Positions 43,415-51,450 of a stretch of 64,000 nt of DNA are shown here, in pieces. The position numbers were made by a program, and so were the translations under genes. Position 1 is the stretch's first letter; the number at the start of each line of letters is the position of its first letter. Below the pieces are notes generated by a model. The model saw only the letters and a program-made list of their open reading frames with translations, did no database searches and had not been told where the DNA came from. Origin of the DNA: Oscillospiraceae bacterium (lineage in GTDB: Bacteria; Bacillota; Clostridia; Oscillospirales; Ruminococcaceae); contig JAQXHC010000049.1 in assembly GCA_029007035.1 (NCBI GenBank), positions 1 through 64,000 on the forward strand. Direction: 5' to 3'.

Positions 43415-43444
43415 CCGCCCGTTCATTTTATTATGAACGGGCGG
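43415..43444. terminator. hairpin between pectate lyase and C39 genes
   Basis: A perfect 12-bp stem (43415-43426 with 43433-43444) with a 6-base loop between convergent genes. T-runs are weak, but the position supports a shared terminator. Confidence 0.7.
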
Positions 43445-43506
43445 CGCTGTTTCGGATTTATCGTTGATATTGATGATATTGAAAAATCGCTTTATCCATC
43501 AACATT

Positions 43507-44391
43507 TCAGGGATTATCATTATTCGGAGGAATAATGACAATAGCCTGCGAGCCCATGGAGGCAAAAGCGTCCTCGCAGTCGGCTCTGGGATAAGAGGTT
43601 ACCTTGTCCTCTGACATGGAATCGGAAAAATAAAAGCAATTATCGTCTGCTCCTATAAGCAGGAGCGCGTGTTCGGGACAGATAAACGTAAATTCATTTC
43701 CGTCTGGAAGAATCCAGCTTTTACCGGGATATGCTTTTTTCATACCGATTGTTGCCCATACAAGGACGGGGTTTCCCTTGGATGTATATTTTTTCGTCAG
43801 CTCATCAATTGAAGCAGCATCCTCGGCTCTGACAAAATAGCCCTCGGGAAGAGCCTTTTGAACTGCGCGGAGAATCACAGTGGAATAGCATCCGTAGCCG
43901 CTTGATGATTCCGGGTCGCCGATAAAATACTCCCACGGACTCTCTCCGTACATAATTCCGTCGTCTGCGGTACGGGGATAATCGGCGGTTGGCAGGCAGC
44001 TTCCGATAAATTCCGCAGCAGAGATATTAATTCCGTAGAACTGCATAAGCGAAACGGCGGCAACGCTTTCACAGCCGGTAGGGAAGTCATCAAGCTGATA
44101 CAAATGCGGAACATTTTTAATATAGCACTTTCTTTGTTCATTATTTTCACGCGCGGCAGAATGTTTTTCAGCTTCATCGGCAGAGGCGTCACTATAATTA
44201 TTGATCTGACAGTCGGATTCATCTGAACTGTAATCATAATGATCCGCGTCGGTATTAAATCTTTCGACAGTTTCAATTACCGCCGGCATATCCAAAATAC
44301 AATGACTCAGACAAAAAGCCGTTCCTGCTGCTGCGGCGGCAATAAATGTCAGAATCGCCGCGGCGTGTTTCTTTCTTTTTCTGCGTCCCAT
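43507..44391 (-). CDS. C39-like cysteine peptidase, membrane anchored
   Basis: The 294-residue protein has an N-terminal membrane helix (KHAAAILTFIAAAAAGTAFCL), a linker and a papain-like C39_2 domain. The cysteine lies in DDFPTGCESVAAVSLMQFYG, the histidine in FICPEHALLLIGADD, followed by an aspartate in YFSDSM. The gene at 58633 is a clear paralogue. It lies outside the cell and probably cuts peptides or wall crosslinks. The promoter area shows a weak -10 (TAGAAT) without a -35 box, and two 11-bp-spaced repeats at 44461 like those before the response regulator. Confidence 0.85.
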   Translation of the reverse strand: MGRRKRKKHAAAILTFIAAAAAGTAFCLSHCILDMPAVIETVERFNTDADHYDYSSDESDCQINNYSDASADEAEKHSAARENNEQRKCYIKNVPHLYQLDDFPTGCESVAAVSLMQFYGINISAAEFIGSCLPTADYPRTADDGIMYGESPWEYFIGDPESSSGYGCYSTVILRAVQKALPEGYFVRAEDAASIDELTKKYTSKGNPVLVWATIGMKKAYPGKSWILPDGNEFTFICPEHALLLIGADDNCFYFSDSMSEDKVTSYPRADCEDAFASMGSQAIVIIPPNNDNP

Positions 44392-44460
44392 AAAATAAAG
44401 ACTCCTTTCCGTGGACTGTCTTTATTCTATATGGTCAAGCCGTCAGAGTTGTATAATTAT

Positions 44461-44488
44461 GGCATCTTAATTGCATCATAATTCATAG
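44461..44488 (-). promoter_or_regulatory. response-regulator box upstream of C39 peptidase
   Basis: GGCATC (44461-44466) and TGCATC (44472-44477) recur 11 bp apart, with a weaker third copy at 44483. The 11-bp period and core match the triple repeat at 47324. The box overlaps the stop of the gene at 44476 and ends about 32 bp from the presumed -10 of the peptidase gene, the usual place for an OmpR/PhoB-type activator. Confidence 0.6.
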
Positions 44489-45246
44489 CGGATATTGAAA
44501 GCAATCTCATGGCTGTTATACTGCATGTTGTAATTATATGTGATTCCTTCTTCCACAACGGTCATCATATATGTTTCCTTTAACGTAATATACGGATTTT
44601 CGATATAGTCAATTTCTTGTTCTTCCTGAACGTGAATGTCTGCGTAAACGAATTCATCATAAATCGACCGCCAGACGGCGTTGCCGAACTGGATGCCAAT
44701 AATTTCACGTATACATTCAGCTAACTGCTGCATTTCTTCTGAAATAAGTTCATTTTCAGATTTACCTGACGTATCTATATAAGTAAACCGGATAATACTA
44801 AGAGTTGAATCATCTATAAGAAAGTGTAAATAAACATCGTTGTAATATGCATGAACTTCCCAGAATATCGCGGTTCTATTTGGTTCCTGTGATACAAAGA
44901 GCATTGTACCCACAAACTCAAAATTAAGAGAAACATCATGAGGGCCGTTCATTTTTATACAGATATCTGAAAAAAAGTTGTTTGCTTTCAGCATTACTTC
45001 ATCGGGTGTCCGAGTTGCCTGGTCGATTGGTACATTAATATAGGCTTGTTCGGTGGCGGCAATACCTGCTTTCTGACACAGTGTCAGTTCTTTTGTAAGG
45101 TCAAGTGTAACTGCGGACAGTTCCTCTGACTTCACAGCGGAACTTTTTTGGTCCAGAAAGCGGAAAATGAAATCGGGCAGCATAAAACCTCCTGCTAAAA
45201 CAGCAGCGACGAGTAATACGGCGGTTATTTTCAGCAGTTTTTTCAT
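44476..45246 (-). CDS. hypothetical membrane-anchored protein coupled to histidine kinase
   Basis: The 256-residue product has an N-terminal membrane helix (LLKITAVLLVAAVLAGGFML) and an extracytoplasmic domain of about 220 residues with alternating strands. No family is recognised. Its ATG overlaps the kinase stop by 4 bp, so it is made together with the two-component system and may modulate the kinase or be an output of it. Confidence 0.7.
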   Translation of the reverse strand: MKKLLKITAVLLVAAVLAGGFMLPDFIFRFLDQKSSAVKSEELSAVTLDLTKELTLCQKAGIAATEQAYINVPIDQATRTPDEVMLKANNFFSDICIKMNGPHDVSLNFEFVGTMLFVSQEPNRTAIFWEVHAYYNDVYLHFLIDDSTLSIIRFTYIDTSGKSENELISEEMQQLAECIREIIGIQFGNAVWRSIYDEFVYADIHVQEEQEIDYIENPYITLKETYMMTVVEEGITYNYNMQYNSHEIAFNIRYEL

Positions 45247-46640
45247 TCTTTCTTCCCCCTCAGTTCAACATTGATAAGAGTCCCTTTGCCAACTTCGCTG
45301 AAAAAATCAAGCTTGCCGTTGTGGAGCTTTACAATCTCCGCGCACAGGGCAAGTCCGAGACCTGCACCGCCCTGCTTACGGGAACGTGATTTGTCAACAC
45401 GGTAGAAAGCCTCGGTAATTTTTTCAAGCTCGTCCCTGGGGATACCCCTGCCGTTGTCGAGGATAACGATTCTGCATCCGCCGCCGCTCAGCATGATCTG
45501 TCTGATTCTTATGCTGCCGCCGTGTTCCATTGACTTAATGGAATTGTCAATAAGATTAATCAGAAGCGATTTTATCAAATCTGTTTCAAGCAGACAGACT
45601 CCCTCCTGACTCTGAATGGTGAGAATAACATTGTTCTGGCGAAGCTTCGCATCAACAGAACGTGCTGCGTCGTCGAGGAGCTTCGCGGGACTTGCCTCGG
45701 TAAGTTCAAAATCCTGTTTTTTAAGCACCAGCAGATCAAGGAGCTTGAGCGACAGTCTTTCAAGTCTCCGTCCCTCTCTGAAAATGTACTCGGCACATTC
45801 GCGCCGCTCACTGGAGGGCAAATCACAGCTCCGCATAAGATCGGCATATCCTATCATTGAGGTCATAGGCGTTTTCAGTTCATGAGCAAAGCTGCCCATA
45901 AACCGTTCCTGCTGTTCCATAGCGTCTTCAAGAGCCTGAATTTTCTGAACAAGATTTTCAGCCATGACGTTGAATGTATCGGAAAGCTGTTCCATTTCGT
46001 CGCCGCTGTGAACGTCCGAGCGGAGAGTAAGGTCACCTTCGCCGATTTTTTTCGATACTCTTGAAAGATGACGGAGCGGCATGGTTAGGAAATGCGCCGT
46101 AACAAAAGAGATAACCGCACTGAGAGCAGTAACGATTATGAAAAAAATTCTGTATATTCTGCTCTGGGTATTTCTCAGAGTATACAGATTGGAAATATCC
46201 CTCACGGCATCAAGGTAAAGGAGCGATTCGCCTGCGTTGAAGCATCCGGTTATCTGCAGAAAATGTCCCCCGGAACTTTCAAAAACTCTGAATGCACACT
46301 GAGTTTCAGAGCAGTTTTGTTTCAGCTCCGGATCGGTTTTTACATCACCGCTGCGGTATAGATAACCTTTTTCGTCTGACAGTCCGAGCATATCCCAGTC
46401 CGAACCCTGTTCGTCCATCTGTTTCAGAATATCAGCAACGTCCTGTTCGGAGTTCTGTTCGCTTACGCTGTTTACGAGGATAAGCGTCGACTGCATCGAG
46501 CGGTAGGAGCGCATTGCCTGAGACTGTTCAAGTCTGAGCGAGCCGCGGAACGACAGCGAAATAAGCGCGGCTCCGCCAACACCGTAAATTACCGATGTCA
46601 GCAGAATCATGGCAATAGTCAGCTTTGTACGGAATCTCAC
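45243..46640 (-). CDS. sensor histidine kinase
   Basis: The 465-residue kinase has two membrane helices (about 8-30 and 160-185) around an extracellular sensor of about 130 residues, a HAMP linker (about 186-238), the phospho-acceptor site in SFAHELKTPMTSMIGYADL, and the ATP-binding boxes LLINLIDNSIKS, DNGRGIPRDEL and GGAGLGLALCAEIV. It should phosphorylate the regulator encoded just upstream, with which it overlaps by 4 bp. Confidence 0.94.
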   Translation of the reverse strand: MRFRTKLTIAMILLTSVIYGVGGAALISLSFRGSLRLEQSQAMRSYRSMQSTLILVNSVSEQNSEQDVADILKQMDEQGSDWDMLGLSDEKGYLYRSGDVKTDPELKQNCSETQCAFRVFESSGGHFLQITGCFNAGESLLYLDAVRDISNLYTLRNTQSRIYRIFFIIVTALSAVISFVTAHFLTMPLRHLSRVSKKIGEGDLTLRSDVHSGDEMEQLSDTFNVMAENLVQKIQALEDAMEQQERFMGSFAHELKTPMTSMIGYADLMRSCDLPSSERRECAEYIFREGRRLERLSLKLLDLLVLKKQDFELTEASPAKLLDDAARSVDAKLRQNNVILTIQSQEGVCLLETDLIKSLLINLIDNSIKSMEHGGSIRIRQIMLSGGGCRIVILDNGRGIPRDELEKITEAFYRVDKSRSRKQGGAGLGLALCAEIVKLHNGKLDFFSEVGKGTLINVELRGKKE

Positions 46641-47296
46641 GTTTTCACACCCAGCCGGTATCCGACTTTCGGAATCGACTGCAATTCTTTTTCGAGACCG
46701 ACCTTTTTGCGCAGTCTCTGAACGTGAAGGTCGACAGTTCTGCTTGTTCCGTCATATTCTCCGCCCCATACCCTTTCGTAAATCGTCTCGCGGTACAGAG
46801 CAATGTTCGGATTTCCGGCGAAAAGCAGCAGCAGTTCATATTCCTTGTTGGTCAGCGGAATTTCATTCCCGTTACGAAAAACCGTCCTTGAAACAGTGTC
46901 GATGACAAGACCGCATATCTCAATTTTCTCGCCGAGCTTGTGAAATCTCCGCAGCACGACCTCGATCCGCGCCAGCAGCTCGACGATTTCAAAAGGCTTG
47001 ACGATATAATCCTCCGCACCCATTTTCAGTCCCTTGACGCGGTCCTCGAGAGCATTTTTTGCAGTAATGAAGATCGTCGGTATATCAAGATATTTGCTGT
47101 ATTCAAGCAGTTCGTATCCGTCAGCTCCCGGCAGCATAATGTCGAGCAGCAGCAGGTCGAACCGCTCTTTTTCAAGCAGATTTGCAGCCTCCAGACCGTC
47201 GTAGACGCAGGTGCAGCTGTAGCCGTATTTTGTAAGACTCATGCGGATAAGATTTGCAATAGGCTCTTCGTCTTCGACAATACAAATTTTTATCAT
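46637..47296 (-). CDS. OmpR/PhoB-family response regulator
   Basis: The 219-residue regulator has a receiver domain (about 1-115: IVEDEEPI, phospho-acceptor in LLLLDIMLPGADG, FITAKN, DYIVKPFE) and a winged-helix DNA-binding domain (about 125-219: LTNKEYELLLLF, VWGGEYDGTSRTVDLHVQRLRKK). ATG 47296 follows GGAGGGG; TTG 47320 or ATG 47317 are less likely. Direct repeats at 47324-47351 directly upstream suggest that it controls its own operon. Confidence 0.94.
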   Translation of the reverse strand: MIKICIVEDEEPIANLIRMSLTKYGYSCTCVYDGLEAANLLEKERFDLLLLDIMLPGADGYELLEYSKYLDIPTIFITAKNALEDRVKGLKMGAEDYIVKPFEIVELLARIEVVLRRFHKLGEKIEICGLVIDTVSRTVFRNGNEIPLTNKEYELLLLFAGNPNIALYRETIYERVWGGEYDGTSRTVDLHVQRLRKKVGLEKELQSIPKVGYRLGVKT

Positions 47297-47323
47297 ATTA
47301 TAATCCCCTCCGATCATCAATTG

Positions 47324-47351
47324 TGCATCAAAGCTGCATCAAAATTGCATC
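47324..47351 (-). promoter_or_regulatory. triple 11-bp-spaced direct repeat upstream of response regulator
   Basis: TGCATC occurs at 47324, 47335 and 47346, exactly 11 bp apart, with A/T-rich spacers. Such tandem repeats on one helix face are the usual binding pattern of OmpR/PhoB-family regulators. A partial fourth copy may lie at 47313. The start codon is only 27 bp away, so the relation to the promoter is not clear. Confidence 0.65.
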
Positions 47352-47404
47352 GCTTATGGTTATTCTGCCGGACATTTCCATGTGCGAATCATGTTCAAGC
47401 AAGT

Positions 47405-47965
47405 TCAGCTTTTACGGCTTTCGGAAAGAAATTCTGCTGTTTCGCGGATCCGGCTGATACAATCTTCGTCGAGTGCAGCAGGAATTTTATCGGTGTTGTG
47501 ACTGCAGACACAGGGAAAGATTTCGGCTGCGTTAATCTGTTTAAGAATGAATTTAGCCGTATCATAAGCTTTCAGCGGATTTCCGGTTCCGCCGCCTGTG
47601 AGGATGACCGCACCTCTTTTACGCTTGACCGGGATCGGCTCGCGTCTGACATATTTCGCGAAGTAGTAGAGCTGAAAGCGGCTTGCAATGTCGAGGAGCT
47701 TTCCTGTAAGTTCAGAAAAATAAATAGGCGACGCAATGACAGCATTGTCACAGACTTCGATATATCGATAAATGTCCTGCATTTCGTCGTCAATGGCGCA
47801 GCTTGATTTTTCGCGGCATATGCGGCAGTCCACACACGGTGACAGATTTGCAGAATAGCAGTTTACAATTTTTATATCGCCCGAAAGTCCTTCGGTAAGT
47901 TTATTTATAAGTGCGGCAGTATCGCCGTTTTTATGCGGCGAGCCATTTAGAATAAGTGTTTTCAA
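47405..47965 (-). CDS. flavodoxin-fold NADPH-dependent FMN reductase / iron-sulfur flavoprotein-like
   Basis: The 186-residue protein has the flavodoxin-like FMN loop LILNGSPHKNGDTAALI at its start, a cysteine cluster in CVDCRICREKSSC (about residues 44-56), and ASPIYFSELTGKLLDIASR. The cysteine pattern resembles iron-sulfur flavoproteins of anaerobes and many clostridial flavodoxin-family oxidoreductases. It probably moves electrons or reduces small molecules. It is monocistronic; the downstream neighbour is the two-component operon. Confidence 0.85.
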   Translation of the reverse strand: MKTLILNGSPHKNGDTAALINKLTEGLSGDIKIVNCYSANLSPCVDCRICREKSSCAIDDEMQDIYRYIEVCDNAVIASPIYFSELTGKLLDIASRFQLYYFAKYVRREPIPVKRKRGAVILTGGGTGNPLKAYDTAKFILKQINAAEIFPCVCSHNTDKIPAALDEDCISRIRETAEFLSESRKS

Positions 47966-47992
47966 TGTATCACTCCGTTAAAATGTTTATTT

Positions 47993-48156
47993 AGAACCTG
48001 TTCACATAGGAAATGCGTGAAGATTTTCGCGCAGGATTGTATTGCTGACACGGCAAAAATGTGCAGGCATACTTGACGTATGGAAAGCATTTTTAACGCA
48101 GTAAGCGACAAAATTTGCCGGAAAGACGTGTGCAGATGCCTATGTGGAAAGGTTCT
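47993..48156. repeat. MITE-like element (AGAACCTGTTCACATAGG ends)
   Basis: The 18-bp ends at 47993-48010 and 48139-48156 are inverted copies with two mismatches. The 164-bp interior has further paired segments (a GCGTGAAGATTTTCGCGC stretch and TGCCGG/GGCAAA-like parts) but no gene. The terminal sequence is shared with the shorter element at 33123. It lies upstream of the flavoprotein gene. Confidence 0.7.
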
Positions 48157-48303
48157 TAGAGTTGTGCCGTATTTTTTACGTATATATGCAAAATCAGATG
48201 TATGCTGAGCGTCGGAAGTGTCTTTATTATATCAGATTATTTTCGCTTTTGCAAGTTAAGAAAAAAACGCATATTGATTATGTGAATTGCCGTAATCTTA
48301 TAC

Positions 48304-48338
48304 AAAAAACGGCGTCCTACTAACGTAAGACGCCGTTT
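48304..48338 (-). terminator. intrinsic terminator of rubrerythrin gene
   Basis: A 10-bp stem (48307-48316 with 48329-48338) followed on the minus strand by a T-run (48309-48304). Confidence 0.85.
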
Positions 48339-48367
48339 GAATCGGTTATTTATCTTATGGATACAGA

Positions 48368-48919
48368 TTACTTGAAGTATCTGTTGAGAAGTCCCTCGAA
48401 AGCCTTGCCATGTCTTGCTTCGTCCTTTGCCATTTCATGAACTGTGTCGTGAATAGCATCGAGGTTAAGCTCTTTTGCTCTCTTAGCGAGGTCAAGCTTG
48501 CCCTGTGTAGCGCCATGTTCTGCGGCAACTCTCTTTTCAAGGTTTTCCTTTGTTGAAGAGGATACAACATCGCCGAGAAGCTCTGCGAACTTAGCAGCGT
48601 GCTCAGCTTCCTCATAAGCAGCCTTTTCCCAGTAAAGTCCGATTTCGGGATAACCCTCTCTGTGTGCAACTCTTGCCATAGCCAGATACATACCGACTTC
48701 TGTGCACTCGCCTGAGAAGTTAGCCTTGAGACCCTCGATAATTTCGGTGTCGGTAACAGCCTTAGCTACACCAACCTCGTGCTCGCAGGCGAAAACAAGC
48801 TTTTCGTCAGCAGCCTTTTCAATGAATTTCGAGCCGGGAACTCCGCACTGAGGACATTTCTCGGGGGGATTGTCACCCTCGTGAACATAGCCGCAAACAG
48901 GACATACATACTTTTTCAT
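48368..48919 (-). CDS. rbr: reverse rubrerythrin
   Basis: The 183-residue protein has the rubredoxin-like iron site at the N-terminus ([21 protein letters not shown]) and a ferritin-like diiron domain after it ([37 protein letters not shown]), the reversed order of classical rubrerythrin. Such proteins reduce hydrogen peroxide and oxygen in clostridia. A GGAGG-like site precedes ATG 48919. The gene follows a small glycyl-radical-like gene on the same strand. Confidence 0.94.
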   Translation of the reverse strand: MKKYVCPVCGYVHEGDNPPEKCPQCGVPGSKFIEKAADEKLVFACEHEVGVAKAVTDTEIIEGLKANFSGECTEVGMYLAMARVAHREGYPEIGLYWEKAAYEEAEHAAKFAELLGDVVSSSTKENLEKRVAAEHGATQGKLDLAKRAKELNLDAIHDTVHEMAKDEARHGKAFEGLLNRYFK

Positions 48920-48958
48920 ATCATTATACCTCCATGATTATAAAATAAATTTAAAAAT

Positions 48959-49222
48959 TTAGACTGAATGTTTAACTCTGTCTCTTTCTTCGGCGCGCTT
49001 ACCATTATTGAAGCGCTCTGTTGTGCCGACGAGATAACCTGTTATTCTTCTGATTCTGTCAAAAGGAACATCGGCAAAACTGAATTTAAGGTTTGCGTAA
49101 TCACCGTCGGGAGTAATAGTAAGCTCAGTGATTTCCTTTCCGTGATATTTTTTTCTGCCGTATGCGATGTAGGCATTGATTTCCTCCTGGGGAATTTCTT
49201 CGCCGATAACATTTATCTTCAT
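48959..49222 (-). CDS. small NrdD-tail/glycyl-radical-domain-like protein
   Basis: The 87-residue protein ends RRITGYLVGTTERF then NNGKRAEERDRVKHSV. This resembles the C-terminal glycyl-radical segment of anaerobic ribonucleotide reductase NrdD, in which a glycine before tyrosine (CGY) carries the radical and a GK-EE-RVKH tail follows. Here the cysteine is replaced by threonine but GY and the tail are kept. The N-terminal half (MKINVIGEEIPQEEINAYIAYG) does not look like the NrdD barrel. Small proteins of this kind are often labelled anaerobic ribonucleotide reductase by automated annotation. ATG 49222 after GGAGGT is the start. It is divergent from a Crp/Fnr regulator and upstream of rubrerythrin. 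Confidence 0.7.
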   Translation of the reverse strand: MKINVIGEEIPQEEINAYIAYGRKKYHGKEITELTITPDGDYANLKFSFADVPFDRIRRITGYLVGTTERFNNGKRAEERDRVKHSV

Positions 49223-49266
49223 ATTCAGCACCTCCGAATAATTATCTGAAAAATCAATAAAACAGC

Positions 49267-49295
49267 TTGACTTTTCGTTGTGTTTATTGTATCAT
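49267..49295 (+). promoter_or_regulatory. promoter of Crp/Fnr regulator gene
   Basis: TTGACT at 49267-49272 and TATCAT at 49290-49295, spacer 17 bp. Confidence 0.72.
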
Positions 49296-49312
49296 AAAAG
49301 ACGAAAAAAATC

Positions 49313-49328
49313 TGTTGCATTTGCAACA
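49313..49328. promoter_or_regulatory. palindromic operator candidate TGTTGCA-TT-TGCAACA
   Basis: A perfect 7-bp inverted repeat with 2-bp centre lies in the leader of the Crp/Fnr gene, just before its ribosome site. Its size and symmetry fit a Crp/Fnr-type dimer, suggesting autoregulation. It is also close enough to affect the divergent gene at 48959. Confidence 0.55.
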
Positions 49329-49344
49329 ACGGAGGAATTTTTTT

Positions 49345-50010
49345 ATGAAACCCGAAGAAAACATATTATTCAAAGGAATATGCACAGACAATTGCATCCG
49401 TATGCTTGGCTGTTTTAATGTCGAGATAAAGAAATATCATACGGGCAGCTGCGTAGCCGATTTTTCAAAGGCGAGCGATAAAATCGGAATAATTTTAAGC
49501 GGAACGGCGGTTACAGTAAAGTATGATATAAACGGGGTAAGAACGATTATAGAAAAGCTCGGGGAACAGGGGATTTTCGGTGAATTCTTTACGTTTTCCG
49601 GCTCATCGAGAAACTGTATGCAGGTCGTATGCGAGAGCGACTGTGAGATTATGTTTGTTCGGTATTCAGAGCTTACAAAGAGATGCGAAAAGGCGTGTGA
49701 ATGTCACTCGGCAGTGGTACAGAATCTGCTTATGCTCATGTCGGAAAAGGCTATATCGCTGAGCGAGAGGATAGAAGTGCTGAGTCAGCGGACGATCGAG
49801 GACAAGCTCATAAGCTGTCTGCAAATAATCGAGGATAAAACTCCGGCAGGAAAAACTCCGCAGATACCATTTTCAACAACCGCCCTTTCGGACTATCTCT
49901 GTGTGAACCGAAGCGCGCTCCAGAGAGAAATAACAAAGCTAAAAAATCAGGGTGTTCTGACAATTACGAAAAGAAAATTCAGGCTTATGAGAAATCAGGA
50001 TACTGATTGA
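49345..50010 (+). CDS. Crp/Fnr family transcriptional regulator
   Basis: The 221-residue protein has a cyclic-nucleotide-binding-like sensor domain (about 15-130, with ILSGTAVTVKYDINGVRTII and GEQGIFGEFFTFSG) and a C-terminal helix-turn-helix (TTALSDYLCVNRSALQREITKLK). Several cysteines are present, but no clear N-terminal cluster like that of Fnr. ATG 49345 after GGAGG is used; the frame is open upstream. Clostridial homologues often respond to redox or nitrosative stress; its neighbours rubrerythrin and the glycyl-radical-like gene would fit, as inference. Confidence 0.9.
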   Translation: MKPEENILFKGICTDNCIRMLGCFNVEIKKYHTGSCVADFSKASDKIGIILSGTAVTVKYDINGVRTIIEKLGEQGIFGEFFTFSGSSRNCMQVVCESDCEIMFVRYSELTKRCEKACECHSAVVQNLLMLMSEKAISLSERIEVLSQRTIEDKLISCLQIIEDKTPAGKTPQIPFSTTALSDYLCVNRSALQREITKLKNQGVLTITKRKFRLMRNQDTD

Positions 50011-50035
50011 CATATTATTATAAATATGGTATAAT
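50007..50035 (+). promoter_or_regulatory. sigma-A promoter of uppP
   Basis: TTGACA at 50007-50012 overlaps the stop codon of the preceding gene; TATAAT is at 50030-50035, spacer 17 bp. Confidence 0.85.
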
Positions 50036-50091
50036 CGAAAAGGTCTCAGGCATAGAATCAGTGAGACATTAAACAAAGAGAGGATTTTTTT

Positions 50092-50940
50092 ATGACAGAT
50101 ATAATTAAAGCGATAATACTGGGAATCGTTGAGGGAATCACCGAATGGCTTCCGATAAGCAGCACGGGACATTTAATTCTCGTGGACGAATTCCTAAAGC
50201 TCGGATTGGACGAGGATTTCAAAGAGATGTTCGACGTTGTGATACAGCTCGGAGCGATAATGGCAGTTGTAGTTATCTTCTGGAGCAAGCTTTGGCCCTT
50301 CGGAAAGAAGCGCAATGAGAGTCCGCTCAGCGAAAGCGGCTTCGGAGCTATGATTAAAAAGGACATTTTCTCAATGTGGTTCAAGGTTATCGCTGCGTGT
50401 ATTCCGGCTGCTGCTGTGGGACTTGTTCTTGACGACTGGATCGACGAGCATTTCTATAATCCGTGGACTGTCGCAATTGCGCTGATCGTATTTGGTATCG
50501 CATTCATTGTCATCGAAAATTACAATAAGAACAAGACCGCGAAAATCAACAATATCGATGACCTCACCTATAAAACGGCGTTCATTATCGGAGTATTCCA
50601 GCTTATTGCGGCTGTATTTCCCGGAACCTCGCGTTCGGGTGCGACTATAGTCGGAGCGCTTCTTATCGGAGTTTCGAGAACTGTTGCGGCTGAATTTACG
50701 TTCTATCTTGCAATTCCCGTAATGTTCGGAGCGAGTCTGCTGAAGCTCATAAAATACGACGGCGGATTCAGCTCAGCTGAAATTTCGGTTCTTGCGGCTG
50801 GTATGATTACTGCTTTTGTTGTATCGGTAATCGTAATAAAATTCCTTATGGAATACATAAAAAAGCACGATTTCAAGGTGTTTGGCTGGTACAGGATAAT
50901 ACTCGGAGCGCTTGTTATAATTTATTTTGCATTTAAATAA
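50092..50940 (+). CDS. uppP: undecaprenyl-diphosphate phosphatase
   Basis: The 282-residue integral membrane enzyme (UppP/BacA) dephosphorylates undecaprenyl pyrophosphate to recycle the lipid carrier for peptidoglycan. Motifs are EGITEWLPISSTGHLIL with the catalytic glutamates and the phosphate-binding FPGTSRSGATIVGALL. About eight membrane segments are visible. It has its own promoter and is followed 12 bp later by a thioesterase gene. Higher dosage is known to give bacitracin tolerance in other species. Confidence 0.96.
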   Translation: MTDIIKAIILGIVEGITEWLPISSTGHLILVDEFLKLGLDEDFKEMFDVVIQLGAIMAVVVIFWSKLWPFGKKRNESPLSESGFGAMIKKDIFSMWFKVIAACIPAAAVGLVLDDWIDEHFYNPWTVAIALIVFGIAFIVIENYNKNKTAKINNIDDLTYKTAFIIGVFQLIAAVFPGTSRSGATIVGALLIGVSRTVAAEFTFYLAIPVMFGASLLKLIKYDGGFSSAEISVLAAGMITAFVVSVIVIKFLMEYIKKHDFKVFGWYRIILGALVIIYFAFK

Positions 50941-50952
50941 GGAGTGTCGGAA

Positions 50953-51342
50953 ATGAAAACAATTGAAGAAGTTAGAGAACTGTTCTCAAAGGACAGATAC
51001 GCAACTGAAAATGGAGCTGTAATCGATGAAATAGGCGAACATTATGCCAAGTGTTCGCTTGCAGTTGACGCTCACCATAAAAATGCAATGGGGGCTGTAA
51101 TGGGAGGCGTTTCCTTTACCCTTGCGGATTTTGCCTTTGCTGTTGCGTCAAACTGGGAGGGCGTTCCGACGGTTTCGCTCAGTTCAACGATTAATTATCT
51201 CGGCAAGGTCAGAGGAGAGCGTCTCATCGCCGAGGCAATCCTTATCAAGGACGGCAGAACGACCTGCTGTTACAGCATTTCCGTAACCGACGAGCTGGGA
51301 AACAAGGTTTCCGAGATTATAACGACAGGCTATCACGTATAA
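50953..51342 (+). CDS. PaaI family hotdog-fold thioesterase
   Basis: The 129-residue hotdog-fold protein matches the PaaI/acyl-CoA thioesterase family: HHKNAMGAVMGGVSFTLADFAFAVASN, with the typical asparagine/glycine and aspartate, then LSSTINYLGKVRGERLIAEA. It should hydrolyse a small aryl or acyl-CoA ester; the substrate is not evident. ATG 50953 with GGAG at 50941 is chosen over GTG 50944. It is cotranscribed with uppP and ends at a terminator. Confidence 0.87.
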   Translation: MKTIEEVRELFSKDRYATENGAVIDEIGEHYAKCSLAVDAHHKNAMGAVMGGVSFTLADFAFAVASNWEGVPTVSLSSTINYLGKVRGERLIAEAILIKDGRTTCCYSISVTDELGNKVSEIITTGYHV

Positions 51343-51347
51343 TTGAG

Positions 51348-51377
51348 TCAGCACCGTTTTACGCGGTGCTGATTTTT
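51348..51377 (+). terminator. intrinsic terminator of uppP-thioesterase unit
   Basis: A 9-bp stem (51348-51356 with 51364-51372) followed by TTTTT. Confidence 0.87.
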
Positions 51378-51450
51378 GTTGTATGAGCTCTTGAATACGT
51401 TAGTATTCCTGCGGCTTTATAGGCTGAGCAATATTCAGTATTGTTCGGGG

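Larger units (their letters stand above)
47966..48367. other. gene-free stretch with MITE-like element
   Basis: The 402 bp between the flavoprotein start and the rubrerythrin stop hold the inverted-repeat element at 47993-48156 and the rubrerythrin terminator at 48304-48338. The A/T-rich remainder shows nothing else I can support. Confidence 0.7.

Noticed and set aside
46940-47806. 288-codon plus-strand frame across the response regulator and flavoprotein genes
   Set aside because: It runs antisense to two well-supported genes and their intergenic operator; composition and lack of motifs mark it as a shadow.
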